Assembly: GCF_001404985.1 (NCBI RefSeq) | Contig: NZ_JRLF01000010.1 | Coordinates: 62,001 to 126,000 of the forward strand | Length of the DNA stretch: 64,000 nt | DNA from: Flavobacterium aquidurense | Lineage (GTDB): Bacteria > Bacteroidota > Bacteroidia > Flavobacteriales > Flavobacteriaceae | Reading direction: 5' to 3' | In this document: piece by piece, positions 63,637 to 64,000 of the stretch | Layout of the letters: every line of letters begins with the position of its first letter | How positions within the stretch are numbered: the stretch's first letter is position 1 | The notes under the pieces: generated by a model | Seen by the model: the letters and a program-made list of their open reading frames with translations, nothing else | Told to the model about the DNA's origin: nothing | The model's database searches: none | Made by a program: the position numbers and the translations under genes

Positions 63637-64000
63637 ATGTCAAAAGTAGAAGATTTTTTAACCAAGGAAGAAGAATTAACCATTGTTGAAGCGATTCGCG
63701 TGGCCGAAAAAAATACTTCTGGCGAAATTAGAGTTCATATAGAAAAAACAACTTCTAAAGTTCCTTTTGACAGGGCTTTAGAAGTTTTTTATGAATTAAA
63801 AATGAATGAAACCCAACAACAAAACGGGGTTTTATTTTACTTTGCCGTAGCAGATAAAACTTTTGCTATTTGTGGTGATAAAGGCATAAATGATGTGGTT
63901 GCATCAGATTTTTGGGATTGTACCAAAGATGCCATGATCGCCCAATTTAAATTAGGAAACTTTAAACAAGGTATTGTAGATGGTATATTAAATGCCGGTG
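63637..64000 (+). CDS. TPM-domain protein, partial (cut by the window edge)
   Basis: The frame starts MSKVEDFLTKEEELTIVEAI and runs to the end of the window (121 codons visible). It contains RVAEKNTSGEIRVHIEKTTS, NGVLFYFAVADKTFAICGDK and GINDVVASDFWD, the TPM (TLP18.3, Psb32, MOLO-1) fold found beside LemA genes. The membrane part and C-terminus are outside the window. It lacks a signal peptide at the N-terminus in the part seen. Spacing to lemA is 102 bases with AT-rich repeat-like words. Confidence 0.88.
   Translation, partial: MSKVEDFLTKEEELTIVEAIRVAEKNTSGEIRVHIEKTTSKVPFDRALEVFYELKMNETQQQNGVLFYFAVADKTFAICGDKGINDVVASDFWDCTKDAMIAQFKLGNFKQGIVDGILNAG

Overview
The window is chromosomal DNA from a member of the Bacteroidota, most likely a Flavobacterium or close relative (Flavobacteriaceae). 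The evidence is low G+C with AT-rich gaps, a SusC/SusD pair, a type IX secretion sorting domain on a glycosidase, a lipoprotein TamA variant (TamL) next to TamB, and promoters of the Bacteroidota form TTG-N18..23-TAnnTTTG. Start codons generally lack Shine-Dalgarno sequences, with one striking exception at rpsU. No phage, conjugative element, transposase, CRISPR array or restriction system is visible. This is mostly core genome, and the variable material is concentrated in repeat-rich gaps.

Layout. 1-1.9 kb: a minus-strand translation block, rpsU > xerC > hpf > tRNA-Thr > tRNA-Tyr. 2-9.6 kb: acyl-CoA dehydrogenase, a helix-hairpin-helix protein, an APC permease, a PspC-like protein, DUF2851, a DEDDh exonuclease and a cystathionine beta-synthase-type enzyme. 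9.6-16.5 kb: putative porin and SusD/SusC outer-membrane uptake proteins. 16.9-20.5 kb: rnhB convergent with a quinone-reductase-like gene, then AraC regulator, lipB and a lipoprotein. 20.6-25.7 kb: a composite intergenic repeat, lysS, lipoprotein, D-lactate dehydrogenase, DUF4274 protein. 25.9-29.8 kb: tandem paralogous small secreted proteins, one interrupted by an in-frame amber codon, and a large zinc metalloprotease. 30-33.8 kb: hemL, a LysM glucosaminidase, a PLP desulfhydrase/deaminase, a tiny HExxH membrane protein, DUF5522. 33.9-39.5 kb: 2-hydroxyacid dehydrogenase, a 510-base repeat-filled gap, hutU, DUF4136 lipoprotein, then ilvA behind an isoleucine-rich leader peptide and terminator. 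39.6-45.6 kb: secreted GH30 glycosidase, truncated globin, DKNYY-repeat protein, aromatic amino acid hydroxylase. 45.9-56.2 kb: DUF4230, tamL-tamB, GSCFA protein, lipoprotein. 56.6-64 kb: ABC exporter, alaS, M23 peptidase, MerR regulator, lemA and a TPM-domain gene cut by the window edge.

The most interesting signals are regulatory or structural. The clearest is a transcription attenuator in front of ilvA: a canonical promoter, an 18-residue leader peptide with eight isoleucines, and a perfect intrinsic terminator about 110 bases before the ilvA start. Second is the strong Shine-Dalgarno at rpsU, which fits autoregulation by bS21 in organisms whose ribosomes hide the anti-SD. Third are several families of dispersed palindromic repeats: three long inverted repeats sharing a 13-base loop motif, a set of micro-palindromes with conserved spacers upstream of hutU, a recurring AATTAGAAAATGTG-type repeat, and two near-identical palindromic terminators. 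Product names come from recognising conserved motifs by eye; no database search was run.
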